A stretch of 64,000 bases of DNA. Origin: Jatrophihabitans_A lederbergiae. Lineage in GTDB: Bacteria; Actinomycetota; Actinomycetes; Mycobacteriales; Jatrophihabitantaceae. The position numbers and the translations under genes were made by a program. Below, piece by piece: positions 41,436-51,125 of this stretch; within the stretch, counting starts at the first letter, position 1, and every line of letters starts with the position of its first letter. The stretch spans positions 1-64,000 of the forward strand of contig NZ_JAVREH010000004.1 in assembly GCF_031845305.1 (NCBI RefSeq), in the 5' to 3' direction. Below the pieces are notes generated by a model. The model searched no databases. It saw only the letters and a program-made list of their open reading frames with translations, and had not been told where the DNA came from.

Positions 41436-42899
41436 ATGGAGTTCGGGGAGTTCGGGGAGTTCGAGGGCGGCGACGAGTCGGATTCTTGGCTGCCTGCCGA
41501 CGTTCCACCGTTCGACTTCGACTCCGTGCCGGAGGAGCCACCGCCGGAGCGTGACTTCGTCTCAGGGGTCACTCTCGGGTCCGGGCTGTCGTTCGCGGCG
41601 CCCGGGGCAGCCGCAGCCGAGTTAGGTGGTTTCCTCGAGGCCGGGTTCGGATCGGTGGAGCCGGGACTGGTCGAGCTGGCCCGGCTCGGCTCAGCTGACC
41701 TGACGGCGCTCGGGGACGTGGAGCGGGTCGATGCTCTGCTGGCGATCGAGCGCCAGGCCTCGTGGCTGGAGGCGCTGCGTCACCGGCTCCTGGGCTTGAT
41801 CTCGTCCGGCGACATGTCCCTGGAGCGCTGGTGTGTGGAGGAGGTCGGCGCGGCGTTGCGGCTGCCCGGCGGCGCGGCCCGAACCCGGTTGAAGAATGCC
41901 GAGCAGTTGTGCGAGCGGCTCCCCGCCGTCCTCGATGCGCTCACCGACGGCCAGATCGCGCCTGCGCAGGCCACCGCGATCGCCGAGGCCTCCTTCCAGT
42001 TGCCCGACGCTGCCCTACCTGCCTATGTGGAGCGGGTGCTGGCCCGAGCGCCTGAGCAATCCCTCGCCCAGACCAAGCAGGCCGTCCGTCGCGCGGTGAT
42101 CGCCCTCGATCCCGGCACCGCTGAGCAGCGCCACCACCGTGCCCGCGCCGAGCGGCACGTCCGGATCGCGCCTGCCGAGCACGGCATGGCCTGGCTGATG
42201 TCACTGTTGCCAGCCGAGGACGCCCGCGCGGTCTACGCCCGCTTGGACACGACTGCCCACACCACCAAGACCGTTGCGGCAGAGCACCGAACCATGGACC
42301 AGCTTCGTGCCGACACATTGATCGCCGCAATCCTGACCGACGCCCGCGACGAGCCGCAGACTACGCACGTCGCCACGCCCGGGCGGCGCCCAGCGGTGAG
42401 CGTGGTCGTGCCGCTGTCGGTTCTCGTCGAGGACGACGAACAGCCCGGTTGGCTCGACGGCCACGGTCCGATCACAGCCGGGCACGCCCGCCGGATCGCC
42501 CACGATCCGACCGGCACCTGGCGCAGACTGGTCACGGACCCGGCCACCGGCCAGATTCTGGACTACGGCACCACCCGCTACCGACCGCCACCACGACTGG
42601 TCGAACACGTGATGACCCGCGACGGCGAATGCGCCTTTCCGCACTGCAGCCACCAAGCGAGCTCGTCAGACCTCGACCACATTCACCCTTACCCCGGCGG
42701 CCCCACCGACGCCGCGAACTTGCAACCACTGCACCGCAGGCATCACAACGCCAAGACGCACCATGGCTGGAAAGCCCACCGCGACCCGGAAACCGGTATT
42801 ACAACCTGGACGAGCCCTCAAGGCCGTGCTTACCGAAACCGACCGCCCGAGCGCTGGAATTCACCCGGCGGGCAGCCGCCAGCGCCACCTGATCCTTAG
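41436..42899 (+). CDS. 13E12/DUF222-type HNH endonuclease-like protein
   Basis: A 487-aa member of the actinobacterial 13E12 repeat family. DUF222 covers about 85-330. The C-terminal HNH motif reads CAFPHCSH, then SDLDHIHPYPGGPTDAAN, LQPLHRRHHNAKTHHGW, with the Cys, His and Asn residues expected for a zinc-supported HNH nuclease. Such genes exist in many diverged copies in mycobacteria and relatives and behave like mobile or selfish elements, but their role is not settled. The N-terminus starts with three copies of the 9-base unit GAGTTCGGG (EFG-EFG-EFE) and then an acidic tail. No terminal inverted repeats or target duplication were seen around it. Confidence 0.88.
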   Translation: MEFGEFGEFEGGDESDSWLPADVPPFDFDSVPEEPPPERDFVSGVTLGSGLSFAAPGAAAAELGGFLEAGFGSVEPGLVELARLGSADLTALGDVERVDALLAIERQASWLEALRHRLLGLISSGDMSLERWCVEEVGAALRLPGGAARTRLKNAEQLCERLPAVLDALTDGQIAPAQATAIAEASFQLPDAALPAYVERVLARAPEQSLAQTKQAVRRAVIALDPGTAEQRHHRARAERHVRIAPAEHGMAWLMSLLPAEDARAVYARLDTTAHTTKTVAAEHRTMDQLRADTLIAAILTDARDEPQTTHVATPGRRPAVSVVVPLSVLVEDDEQPGWLDGHGPITAGHARRIAHDPTGTWRRLVTDPATGQILDYGTTRYRPPPRLVEHVMTRDGECAFPHCSHQASSSDLDHIHPYPGGPTDAANLQPLHRRHHNAKTHHGWKAHRDPETGITTWTSPQGRAYRNRPPERWNSPGGQPPAPPDP

Positions 42900-42938
42900 T
42901 AATAGGTGCGGCGGTTCGTGTTGGGTGGCATGCGTTGC

Positions 42939-43031
42939 CTACCCACCGACGACCTCACCCCGCCGCGGGTTCTCCAGGTTGATCCGAGCGGCCGGTATCT
43001 CGTCGCGATAGCGCTGCTCCTCGTTGGTCAC
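42939..43031 (-). CDS. 30-aa small protein with strong ribosome site
   Basis: GTG 43031 is preceded by GGAGG at a spacing of about seven bases. The frame of 30 codons reads NEEQRYRDEIPAARINLE and ends ENPRRGEVVGG before TAG at 42939. Codons are G/C-ended and the peptide is charged and plausibly helical. The neighbours are the HNH gene (converging) and a hypothetical gene on the same strand further upstream. No family is recognised. The case rests on the ribosome site and composition only. Confidence 0.45.
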   Translation of the reverse strand: MTNEEQRYRDEIPAARINLENPRRGEVVGG

Positions 43032-43159
43032 CGCGCCGCCTCCCTGCCTGCCTGCGTACGCGGTCCGAGCTGCCGTCCTCCGACCGCAAGTCCGGCACGC
43101 CGAGCGAACCCACCGATCTGGGCTGTCCCGCTCGGATGGTCCGGTTGACGAGAGGGGTC

Positions 43160-43729
43160 TCAGTTGATGCGCGAGCGAACGGACGAGAACGACTCGCCGT
43201 TCTTCAGCCTGCTCGCGATCGTGCGGCCGTCCACTCGGCGGCGCAGGTCGTCCGGGGTGATGCCGTGCCGCTGGCACTGCGCGATCAGGTGCGTGTCATG
43301 CGCTCCGAGACCGGCCGCGCGCCACTGCTCGGCCTCCACGGCAACGGCGGTCTGAGCCGCCAGCTGGTCAGCCAGCGAATCCGGCTGCTCATCACCGGAA
43401 GCGCCTCGGGCAGGCGGCTCCTGGACCGGTGCCTGCTGGGGACCACGTGGCGCGCCGGTTCCGACCGCGAACGCCGGCGCGACCACCCGGTTGCCCAGCG
43501 GAGCGGCCGTCGAGCGGGCCGTTCCCGCCGAGAACATCGGGCTGCCACCCGCCCCGGAATAGCCTTGCCCGGGCGACCTGAGCCGGCTGCGCACCCGGTC
43601 GGCGAGCTCGCGAGGCAGCTCGCGCCCGGTGGCCGCCGTTCCGGTCAGCTCCAGGGCGGTCTGGCGGATCACGTCTGTGGACACGCCCAGCTCGCCGGCC
43701 AGCTCATGCACGTCAATCACGTTCAGCAC
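43160..43729 (-). CDS. Hypothetical protein with HTH-like N-terminus
   Basis: A 189-aa protein. The first 35 residues (VIDVHELAGELGVSTDVIRQ) look like a helix-turn-helix or an IF2-N-like three-helix unit. The middle is Pro/Ala/Gly-rich and probably disordered. The last 60 residues (EAEQWRAAGLGAHDTHLIAQ, then GITPDDLRRRVDGRTIASRL) look like a second compact helical unit with DNA-binding character. A long plus-strand frame overlaps it, but the minus-strand one has the more protein-like composition. No family is recognised. Confidence 0.6.
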   Translation of the reverse strand: MLNVIDVHELAGELGVSTDVIRQTALELTGTAATGRELPRELADRVRSRLRSPGQGYSGAGGSPMFSAGTARSTAAPLGNRVVAPAFAVGTGAPRGPQQAPVQEPPARGASGDEQPDSLADQLAAQTAVAVEAEQWRAAGLGAHDTHLIAQCQRHGITPDDLRRRVDGRTIASRLKNGESFSSVRSRIN

Positions 43730-44010
43730 TCTTCCTCAGCCTCAAAATCGCAGCGGCGTCCACCATCGAGGGACGCGGCCATCATCGGCGCAGCGGGTTT
43801 CACGCCTGGATGTGGTTGAACCGTGGGGCGTACTAGGGCGCGCCAGCAGGGTTCGAGTAGCGACTATACGGCGCGCGCGGCAGCTTTGCGCGCAACAGTG
43901 CAGTGGCAACTTGGCCGCTGCCGGTACCGTGGCCTCTGCTGGAAAGCAGCGACACCGCTCGCGTGGGTGACGGGTCGCCCCGCGACGAGACACTGTGGGA
44001 GCCGCCCGTG

Positions 44011-46141
44011 ATGCGACGCCCGGCCGCACTGTCCGGAACCGATCGTCCAGCGGGGACTGGTGGCCGCGGGATTCCCGCGCTCGACGGCGTGCGCGCCCTC
44101 GCGGTGCTTGCCGTCCTGGCCGACCACGCTGGAGTGCCAGGCCTGTCCGGCGGGTTCGTCGGCGTGGACGTCTTCTTCGTACTGAGCGGCTTCCTCATCA
44201 CCTCGCTGTTGTTGGACGAGCATCGGCGTACGGGCCGGGTGGACCTGGGGGCGTTCTGGGCGCGGCGCGCTCGCCGGTTGCTGCCTGCGCTGACGGTCCT
44301 GGTCGCCGCGGTGGCACTGGGGCGGCGCCTCTTCGCGCCGGACTCGGTCGGCGGCCTGCGCTACGACGCCCTCTCGGCACTCGGCTGGGTCGCGAACTGG
44401 CGCTTCGCCGCGGCGAAGACGGACTACTTCGCCCAGGGAGGTGCCGCGTCCCCGCTGCAGCACACCTGGTCCCTCGGCGTCGAGGAGCAGTACTACCTGG
44501 TGTGGCCGCTGGTGGTGACCGCGGTCACCGTGCTGCTGGCCCATCGCTCCCGCGCGAGCGTGCGGCGGCTGGCGCCGCTTGCCACGGTGGGCGCGCTTGC
44601 CACCGTGGGCGCGATCGCCTCGGCGGCAGAGGCGGTGTGGCTGAGCGGCAACGCCGCTCCGGGCCGGGTTTACTTCGGCAGCGACACCCGTGCGCAGGCG
44701 CTGCTGGCCGGTGCCGCCGCGGCGGCGGTGTTCGCGCGCCGCTGGCCACTCAGCGACGGTCCCAGCCGGCCTGCCGGCACACGGAAACGCGGGCAGCTCG
44801 CTGCGGCTGCGGCTGCTATGGCCGGTCTTGCCGCGCTGGTCGTACTGGCGCACGCTGCTTCCGGAGCGCCGGCCGACTTCCGGCACGCACTGCTCGCCGC
44901 GGCCGCGCTCGCCTCGGTGGCCCTGGTCGTCGGAGTGACGCTGGCGCAGCGGTCACCGCTGGCCCGGCTGCTGGCCATGCCCCCCTTGCGGGGACTGGGC
45001 CGGATCTCGTACGGCGTCTACCTGTGGCACTGGCCCACGTTCCTCGCGGTGGACGGCGAGCGGACCGGACTGACCGGACTGCCGTTGCTGACGGCGCGGG
45101 TGGCGGTCACGCTCGCGCTGGCGACCGTCTCTTGGTTCCTGGTGGAGCGCCCGGTCAGCAGGTGGAGTTCCGCCCGGCCCGCGACCACGCCGGTATCCAC
45201 GCCCGCGGCCACGGCCCCCCGGCGGACTCGCACCCTCGCCCTCGGCGCCGCGGTTGTCGGAGCTGCCGTTCTGGTGGTAGCCACCGTGCCGAACCCGATG
45301 GACAGAGCCGCCGCGCGGTGGCTGGGGACCCGGTGGCGGGGATTGTCGGGTCGCTCAACGTCCAGCCGACCACCGGTAGGCGCCCGGCTCGTCCGTCGCG
45401 AAGCAGAAGTCGGCGTCCAGTCAGCAACACCCGTCCGGCGCGAAGCGCAGTTCGGTGGCAACCGCACCCAAGCCGGCCAACCGGCCGCTGACCATAGACG
45501 TATTCGGCGATTCCATCGCGTGGACGTTGATGCGCTACCTGCCACCGACGCCCGGCATCCGGTTCATCGACCGCACCGTCGTCGGCTGCGGCATCGTCGA
45601 GGGCGGCCCGTACCGGTACTTCGGCGCGGTCGCCGATCAGCACCCGCAGTGCGAAAACTGGCAGAGCACCTGGGCACAGCAGTTGGCCACGGACCGTCCG
45701 GACGAGGCGCTGCTGCTGGTCGGACGCTGGGAGACGATGGACCGGATGCACGACGGACAGTGGACCCACATCGGCGAGTCAGGGTTCGACGACTACCTGT
45801 CCGGCCAACTCGACAGCGCGCTCGCCGTGCTCGGCTCCACGGGCGCCCGGGTGGTCGCGGCGACCGAGCCGTACAACCGCCGTGGTGAGCAACCGGACGG
45901 CAGCCTGTACCCCGAGGATCATCCCGAGCGAGTCACCGCCTGGAACAACCTGCTCACCCAGGCAGTGCGACGCCGGCACGGCACGGACCTGATCGACTTC
46001 GGTCGTCAGCTCTGCCCCGACGGCCACTTCACCTGGGACGTCGACGGAATCACCGTCCGCAGCGACGGTGTACACCTGACCCCGGACGCTGTCGGGTGGC
46101 TGACTCCCTGGCTGACGTCGCAACTTCGAGCCAACAGCTGA
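44011..46141 (+). pseudogene. Acyltransferase-3 / SGNH fusion (OafA-type), frameshifted in the linker
   Basis: Residues encoded from ATG 44011 (GGGAG nine bases upstream) form an acyltransferase-3 membrane domain of about ten helices: IPALDGVRALAVLAVLADHAG with the catalytic-type His, GFVGVDVFFVLSGFLIT, TWSLGVEEQYYLVWPL and GRISYGVYLWHWP. Such enzymes acylate surface sugars. In family members an SGNH domain follows in the same chain. Here it lies in another frame (PLTIDVFGDSIAWTLMRYLP to DGVHLTPDAV, ending at 46141). The switch falls at about 45330-45380, in low-complexity linker DNA where the exact point cannot be fixed. The SGNH part could also be translated alone from a start such as GTG 45449 or ATG further on. 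Read as one broken gene, or two proteins. Confidence 0.75.
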
Positions 46142-46197
46142 CCGACCGCAACAGCCGACCGACCCGAGAGCCGACCCGCCCAACAGTGAGGACAAAC

Positions 46198-46896
46198 GTG
46201 ACCGCACAGTCGCATCCGGACAACATCGAGGCGGTGCTGTTCGACGTCAACGAGACTTTGTCCGACCTGTCGTCCATGGCGCAACGGTTCACCAAGATCG
46301 GCGCTCCCGAAGAGTGGTCGCGGCTGTGGTTCGCCAGCGTGCTCCGGGACGGCTTCGCGCTGACTGTGACCGGGGTCAATCCGGCGTTTTCCGAGGTTGC
46401 GGCCGGCGTCCTGCGCACGATGCTCGGGGAACTCGATACCCACGCCGACACCGACGCAGCCTCGGACCGCGCGGTCGCCACCGTCATGCAGGGTTTCTCG
46501 GAGCTGCCGGTGCATTCCGATGTGCCGGCGGGTGTGCGCGAACTGCGGCTGCGCGGCCTGCGCCTGAACACCCTCAGCAATGGAGCCCTCAGCGTGGCCG
46601 AGGACCTGCTCAGCCGCGCGGGTCTTCGCGAAGACTTCGAGCAGGTGTTGTCGGTGTCCGACGCCCCGGCCTGGAAGCCGCATCCGGCGGCCTACGCCTA
46701 CGGCGCGCAGGCGTTGGGGCTGCCACGCTCAGCTGTGCTGCTGATCGCGGTCCACCCGTGGGATATCGATGGGGCCGCGCGGGCCGGCCTGCGAACCGGA
46801 TGGCTGAACCGCGGCGGCAGACGGTACCCGACGCACTTCCGGCCACCGGACCATTCCGCGACCTCGCTGCCCGGATTGGCCGCGGCGCTCGGCTGA
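46198..46896 (+). CDS. HAD-family hydrolase, haloacid dehalogenase type II-like
   Basis: A 232-aa HAD phosphatase-fold enzyme. Nucleophile Asp16 in LFDVNETL, TLSNGA (motif II), Lys in KPHPAAYAYGAQ (motif III) and the acidic motif HPWDIDGAARAG (motif IV) are all seen, with the cap domain between motifs I and II. The substrate could be a 2-haloacid or a phosphorylated metabolite. GTG 46198 has GAGGA six bases before it; the frame opens upstream only inside the SGNH gene. Its stop lies in a 17-base tandem repeat. Confidence 0.9.
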   Translation: MTAQSHPDNIEAVLFDVNETLSDLSSMAQRFTKIGAPEEWSRLWFASVLRDGFALTVTGVNPAFSEVAAGVLRTMLGELDTHADTDAASDRAVATVMQGFSELPVHSDVPAGVRELRLRGLRLNTLSNGALSVAEDLLSRAGLREDFEQVLSVSDAPAWKPHPAAYAYGAQALGLPRSAVLLIAVHPWDIDGAARAGLRTGWLNRGGRRYPTHFRPPDHSATSLPGLAAALG

Positions 46897-46926
46897 GTCG
46901 GCAGGAAGGCTGAGTCGGCAGGAAGG
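46893..46926 (+). repeat. Exact 17-bp tandem duplication at the HAD stop codon
   Basis: CTGAGTCGGCAGGAAGG at 46893-46909 and 46910-46926, followed by a partial third copy. The first copy includes the TGA stop (46894-46896). Confidence 0.95.
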
Positions 46927-46977
46927 CTGGGTGGACAGGTGAACGCCGGGGTTGGTTGGCATAGGTAGCTTGGTGGG

Positions 46978-47595
46978 ATGGGTCATCTGCTGGAGGGCAT
47001 CCTCCGATTACCGCCATGGATCGCACTGGCGCTCGTGTTCCTGCTACCGGCCTTGGAGGCATCGGCCTTCGTGGGCGTGATCCTGCCGGGCGAGATCGGC
47101 GTCATCCTGGGCGGCGTGCTGGCCAACCAGCACAAGCTCCCGCTGGCCGCCGTGCTCGTCGCCGGCATCCTGGGCGCGGTCATCGGTGACTCGATCGGCT
47201 ACTGGGTCGGCAAGCGCTACGGCGAGACCATCCTGTCCAAGATCCCGAACCGCATTCTCAAGCCGGAGCACATCAAGCGGTCCGAGGAGTCCATCCGGCA
47301 ATTCGGTGGCAAGGCGGTCTTCATCGGCCGGTTCACCGCCGCGCTGCGGGCGCTGGTGCCCGGCATGGCCGGCATGAGCCACATCCGCTACGGCCGCTTC
47401 CTGGCGTGGAACGTCCTGGGCGGTGCGGTGTGGGCTACCGCGTTCGTCATCCTCGGCTATTTGGCCGGCAGCCAGTACAAGCAGATCGAGCACTACGCGA
47501 ACTACATCGGCCTCGGGCTGCTGGTGGCCATCGGGGCGTTCCTGTTTCTCCGGCACCGCCGCGCGAAGAAGACCGCTACCCAGCCCAGCTCGTAG
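46978..47595 (+). CDS. DedA-family membrane protein
   Basis: A 205-aa DedA/SNARE-associated (VTT-domain) protein of the inner membrane, a family implicated in lipid flipping and envelope homeostasis. The re-entrant motif region has LEASAFVGVILPGEIGVILGG. The family signature GDSIGYWVGKRYG and the conserved FIGRFTAALRALVPGMAGMS follow, with terminal helices and a basic tail. Length and order are as usual. Starts at ATG 46978, with no closely spaced partner. Confidence 0.93.
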   Translation: MGHLLEGILRLPPWIALALVFLLPALEASAFVGVILPGEIGVILGGVLANQHKLPLAAVLVAGILGAVIGDSIGYWVGKRYGETILSKIPNRILKPEHIKRSEESIRQFGGKAVFIGRFTAALRALVPGMAGMSHIRYGRFLAWNVLGGAVWATAFVILGYLAGSQYKQIEHYANYIGLGLLVAIGAFLFLRHRRAKKTATQPSS

Positions 47596-47605
47596 CCCAG
47601 CCAGC

Positions 47606-48493
47606 TCAGGGGATCAGCCGGCGGCTCCAGGGACCGTGCTCGGCCTCGCCCTCGGGTGTCGGCTCGACGACATTGCCGGGGCTCGGTTCGGTCGGCTTGC
47701 TGGTGAGGCCGCCGAAGTGCAGCAGCGGCGAGACGAGCGCGTCGTACAGCCTGGGAAACAGCCGGAACCCGAGAATGATCACCGGGTTGGCGATCCCGAC
47801 GGAAACCCGGGGCCTGGGCTTGTCGACACAGCGCAGGACGGCGGCGGCGATCCGCTCGGGCGGGTCCACCGGAATCGGCGGTCTCGGTGAGCGTCCGGTG
47901 ACGTTGGCCGCCAGCGAATAGATCGGGGTGTTCACGCCTCCGGGAACGACCGAGCAGACCTTGATCGCGGGCTCGTCGCGGGTCTCCTGCTGCAGCACCC
48001 TGATAAGACCCGCCTGCCCCCACTTGCCTGTGACGTAGGCCCCCATCTCGGGAACGGCGACCTGGCCGAGCAGTGAGTTGACGACCACCAGCGTTCCGCG
48101 GCGCTGGTGCCGGAACTCCGCCAGCGCCGACCGGGCCACGTGGAAGGTCCCCAGGATGGCGGTGTTCACGGCACCGCTGAACAGCTCCGGCGGCAACTTC
48201 TCGAGCTTGCCGTACGCCATCACGGTCGCGGTGTGCACGACCACGTCCACCGATCCGTGTACCGACGTCGCCTGGATGAACAGCGCCTGAACCGCCGCCT
48301 CGTCCCGGACGTCGGTGACCACCGGCAGCGCGCTGGCAGCTCCCGCGGCGCGACACTGGGACGCCACCGTCCGCAGCCGCTTCTCGCTGCGGGACGTGAG
48401 CACCACGGCATAACCGCGCTCGGCGAACGCGAGGGCGGTGGACACGCCGACCCCGCTGGACGCACCGGTGATGACCACGACGGGTGGGGGCAT
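47606..48493 (-). CDS. Short-chain dehydrogenase/reductase
   Basis: A 295-aa SDR. TGASSGVGVSTALAFAERG binds the cofactor (TGxxxGxG), VNSLLG gives the Ser and YVTGK the catalytic Tyr-Lys pair. It has a longer C-terminal part (PRLYDALVSPLLHFGG) than the classical 250-residue forms, typical of uncharacterised actinobacterial SDRs. ATG 48493 has GGAG seven bases upstream, better placed than GTG 48499. It ends 10 bases from the converging DedA stop. The substrate is unknown. Confidence 0.88.
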   Translation of the reverse strand: MPPPVVVITGASSGVGVSTALAFAERGYAVVLTSRSEKRLRTVASQCRAAGAASALPVVTDVRDEAAVQALFIQATSVHGSVDVVVHTATVMAYGKLEKLPPELFSGAVNTAILGTFHVARSALAEFRHQRRGTLVVVNSLLGQVAVPEMGAYVTGKWGQAGLIRVLQQETRDEPAIKVCSVVPGGVNTPIYSLAANVTGRSPRPPIPVDPPERIAAAVLRCVDKPRPRVSVGIANPVIILGFRLFPRLYDALVSPLLHFGGLTSKPTEPSPGNVVEPTPEGEAEHGPWSRRLIP

Positions 48494-48656
48494 CTTCACG
48501 CTCCTGTTTCGGGGGGGGCTTTCGGGGTCGCGGCGTCAGGATCGGGGAAGCGGACAGGCCGTCCTTCGACAGTACCGAGGCCGCGCTCGACGGGTCCGGT
48601 GGTAGGTCGTGAGACGCTGCGGCGCCAAACACATGCCGACGAGACGAGAACCTGAC

Positions 48657-49097
48657 ATGAACCCGAGTGAGCTGGTACCACCAAAGCGCCGCCGAACTTC
48701 CCAAGGCCGCCATCCCGCGCTGGCTGCCGCTGCCCAACGCAGGTCGGCCAACGCCCAACTGCGGGTGGCTGACGCCATCACCGCCTTCGCGGGCTCGATG
48801 CCTTTCGTCTACCTGCACGCGGTGGTCTTCGCGGTCTGGATGCTGGTGTTCGAGAAGAGCCCCTGGCCGACGCTCACCCTGATCGTGTCGCTGGAGGCGA
48901 TTTTCCTGTCGACGTTCGTGATGATCGGGCAGAACCGGCAGGCCACGTTTCAGCAGGCCAAGGCCGATCACGACTTCGTCGAGAGCGAGCAGGAGCTGCA
49001 CACCAACACCGACCTGACCCGGCAGATCCACCAGCTGACCACTGAGCTGCACGCCCGGCTGGTGGCCGGCGAGGAGCGGCACTCAGACCCGGCATGA
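48657..49097 (+). CDS. DUF1003 membrane protein
   Basis: A 146-aa protein with two membrane helices (FVYLHAVVFAVWMLVF and LTLIVSLEAIFLSTFVMIG) inside a DUF1003 domain, ending in a polar helix (HTNTDLTRQIHQLTTELHARL). The function of the family is unknown. The start is uncertain: ATG 48657, ATG 48633 or GTG 48609 are in frame and none has a strong ribosome site. The last 15 bases overlap the 3' end of the PAP2 gene on the other strand. Confidence 0.85.
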   Translation: MNPSELVPPKRRRTSQGRHPALAAAAQRRSANAQLRVADAITAFAGSMPFVYLHAVVFAVWMLVFEKSPWPTLTLIVSLEAIFLSTFVMIGQNRQATFQQAKADHDFVESEQELHTNTDLTRQIHQLTTELHARLVAGEERHSDPA

Positions 49098-49772
49098 CTC
49101 CGCGCCCGGCCCTGCCGGACCCGCCCGCCGGGATCCGCCAGCAGTAGGTGGGAATACCCGAAGAGCGGCCCGGACGGCAAGCAGCCACGCTCCCCCGAGC
49201 AGCCACCCGCCGAGCACGTCGCTCAGGTAGTGCACTCCAAGAGTGAGCCGGCTGAACCCCACCGCGGCGACGGCGACGGTCAGGGTCGCGACCACCAGCG
49301 CGCGCGAGCGCCGGCCGAGAGCCGGCCAGGCCAGCAGCAGCACCAGTCCGGCCGCCACGATCGAGGTCAGCGCGTGCCCGCTCGGAAAGGCGTAACCATT
49401 GGCGCTGGCGACCGGCACGCCGACGGACGGCCGCGCGCGATGTACGAGGAGCTTGACTCCACCGGACAGCACCGCCGCCCCGGCCATGGTCACGCCCACC
49501 AGGACAGCTTTCCGTCGGCACTGCCGGCGCCAGAACACGAGCGTTACCACGGCCGCCGCGATCCGCAGCTCGGTCGGGCCGCCGACCACGCTGACGGCCT
49601 TCCACAGCCAGATCTCGGCCGGCCGGTGCGCGATGTGCTCGTTCAGCCGGCGGACCGTGCCGACATCGAGATCCCGCAGAGGTGACCAGCGCGTCCGTAC
49701 CAGCACCGCCAGCGCCGCGACGGAGCAGAACAGCACGCCGGAGGCCGCCGCGCTCATCCACCGTGGCGTCAC
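49083..49772 (-). CDS. PAP2-family membrane phosphatase
   Basis: A 229-aa lipid phosphatase-like protein with about six helices. The three catalytic motifs are visible: KLLVHRARP (KX6RP), PSGHA and SRLTLGVHYLSDVLGG (SRX5HX3D). Likely substrates are phosphatidate, diacylglycerol pyrophosphate or undecaprenyl pyrophosphate, on the outer face. Starts at GTG 49772, 42 bases from the divergent MFS gene, so the two promoters must overlap. Confidence 0.92.
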   Translation of the reverse strand: MTPRWMSAAASGVLFCSVAALAVLVRTRWSPLRDLDVGTVRRLNEHIAHRPAEIWLWKAVSVVGGPTELRIAAAVVTLVFWRRQCRRKAVLVGVTMAGAAVLSGGVKLLVHRARPSVGVPVASANGYAFPSGHALTSIVAAGLVLLLAWPALGRRSRALVVATLTVAVAAVGFSRLTLGVHYLSDVLGGWLLGGAWLLAVRAALRVFPPTAGGSRRAGPAGPGAESCRV

Positions 49773-49813
49773 CCGCTTCAGGCTAGGCGCGCCGGCTGGA
49801 GGACGCTATCGCT

Positions 49814-51019
49814 GTGCCCGCCACACTGAACAAGATCAGCCCGGTCCGCTTCATCGTCGGATTCGGGATCGTGTCAGCACTCGCCGACGTGGTGTACGAG
49901 GGCGCCCGGTCGGTTATCGGGCCGTACCTCGGCTCTTTGGGGGCGAGCGCCGCGACGGTCGGCCTGATCACCGGGGCAGGCGAGGCGGCCGCTCTGGTGC
50001 TGCGGCTGTTCACCGGCCGGCTCACCGACCGCACCGGACGGCCCTGGCCGCAGGCGATCGCCGGCTATGCCCTGACCGCCATCTGCGTGCCGCTGCTCGC
50101 CCTGACCGGCAGCCTCGCCGCGGCGGGGTTGCTCTACAACGGCGAGCGCGTCGGCAAGGCGGTGCGTACGCCCGCCCGGGACTCCATGCTCGCTCACGCC
50201 TCCGCCGAGCTGGGGCGCGGCTACGCCTTCGGGCTGCACGAGGCACTGGACCAGCTCGGGGCCATGGCCGGACCGCTGCTGATCGCTGCCACTCTGGCCC
50301 TGGGCGGGCATTACCGGCTGTCCTTCGCGCTGCTGGCGGTGCCGGGCGCGCTCGCGCTGCTGATGCTCACCCGGCTCCGGTCCGCGGCACCCGACCCGGC
50401 GGACTGGGAGCCGGCGGCACGGGTCTCGGAGAACAAGCGGCTACGACTGGAAGCTGGGCTGCCCCGGGCCTTCTGGCAGTACGCGGCCTTCTCGACCGCC
50501 ACCATGCTGGGGTTTTCGACCTGGGCGGTGCTGGCCTTCCACCTGACCAGCCGGCACCTGGTGCCCTCGCCGGTGGTTCCGGTGCTGTACGCGCTGGCGA
50601 TGGCCGCGGCCTCGATCGCCGCCGTGGGGTTCGGCCGGATCTATGACCGGGTGGGGTTACGAGGGCTGGTGGTGCTGCCTCCGCTGGCCGCGCTGGTGCC
50701 GTTCCTGTCGTTCTCCGACGCTCCGGTCGCGTTCGTGGCCGGAGCGGTGGTGTGGGGCGCGGGAATGGGGGTGCACGACTCGACCATGCGCGCGGCGGTA
50801 GCCGACTTCGTGCCGGCGCATCGGCGAGGCGCCGGGTACGGAACCTTCACTGCCCTGTATGGCATTGCCTGGCTGGTCGGCGCGGCGGCGATCGGTTACC
50901 TCTACGAGCACGGGACGGCGGCCGCCGCCGGCTTCGTGGCGACCGCCCAGCTCATCGCGCTCGGGCTGCTCGTACCGCTGCTCCGCGGCCAAGCCCGAGA
51001 AGCCGACCAAGCACGGTAG
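49814..51019 (+). CDS. MFS transporter
   Basis: A 401-aa major-facilitator protein with 12 predicted helices. GRLTDRTGRPWPQAIAGY is the cytoplasmic loop 2-3 motif, and GRIYDRVGLRGLVVLPP the equivalent between helices 8 and 9. NGERVGKAVRTPARDSMLA is typical of a subgroup often annotated as drug or unknown efflux proteins. No substrate can be deduced. Starts at GTG 49814. Confidence 0.9.
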   Translation: MPATLNKISPVRFIVGFGIVSALADVVYEGARSVIGPYLGSLGASAATVGLITGAGEAAALVLRLFTGRLTDRTGRPWPQAIAGYALTAICVPLLALTGSLAAAGLLYNGERVGKAVRTPARDSMLAHASAELGRGYAFGLHEALDQLGAMAGPLLIAATLALGGHYRLSFALLAVPGALALLMLTRLRSAAPDPADWEPAARVSENKRLRLEAGLPRAFWQYAAFSTATMLGFSTWAVLAFHLTSRHLVPSPVVPVLYALAMAAASIAAVGFGRIYDRVGLRGLVVLPPLAALVPFLSFSDAPVAFVAGAVVWGAGMGVHDSTMRAAVADFVPAHRRGAGYGTFTALYGIAWLVGAAAIGYLYEHGTAAAAGFVATAQLIALGLLVPLLRGQAREADQAR

Positions 51020-51125
51020 GACTCAGGCTGCCGCAGGACTCCCCGCACCCGCCGGAGCGACCCGCTGGCTAGTCTCGGGACAGGCCGTCCGTCCGGGCGG
51101 CGCCCCTCTAGTGAAAGCAGCCGAG

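Noticed and set aside
43136..43819. 227-codon plus-strand frame opposite the hypothetical gene at 43160
   Set aside because: Arg-rich, low-complexity product with no folded-looking segments; the minus-strand frame has HTH-like and compact helical regions.
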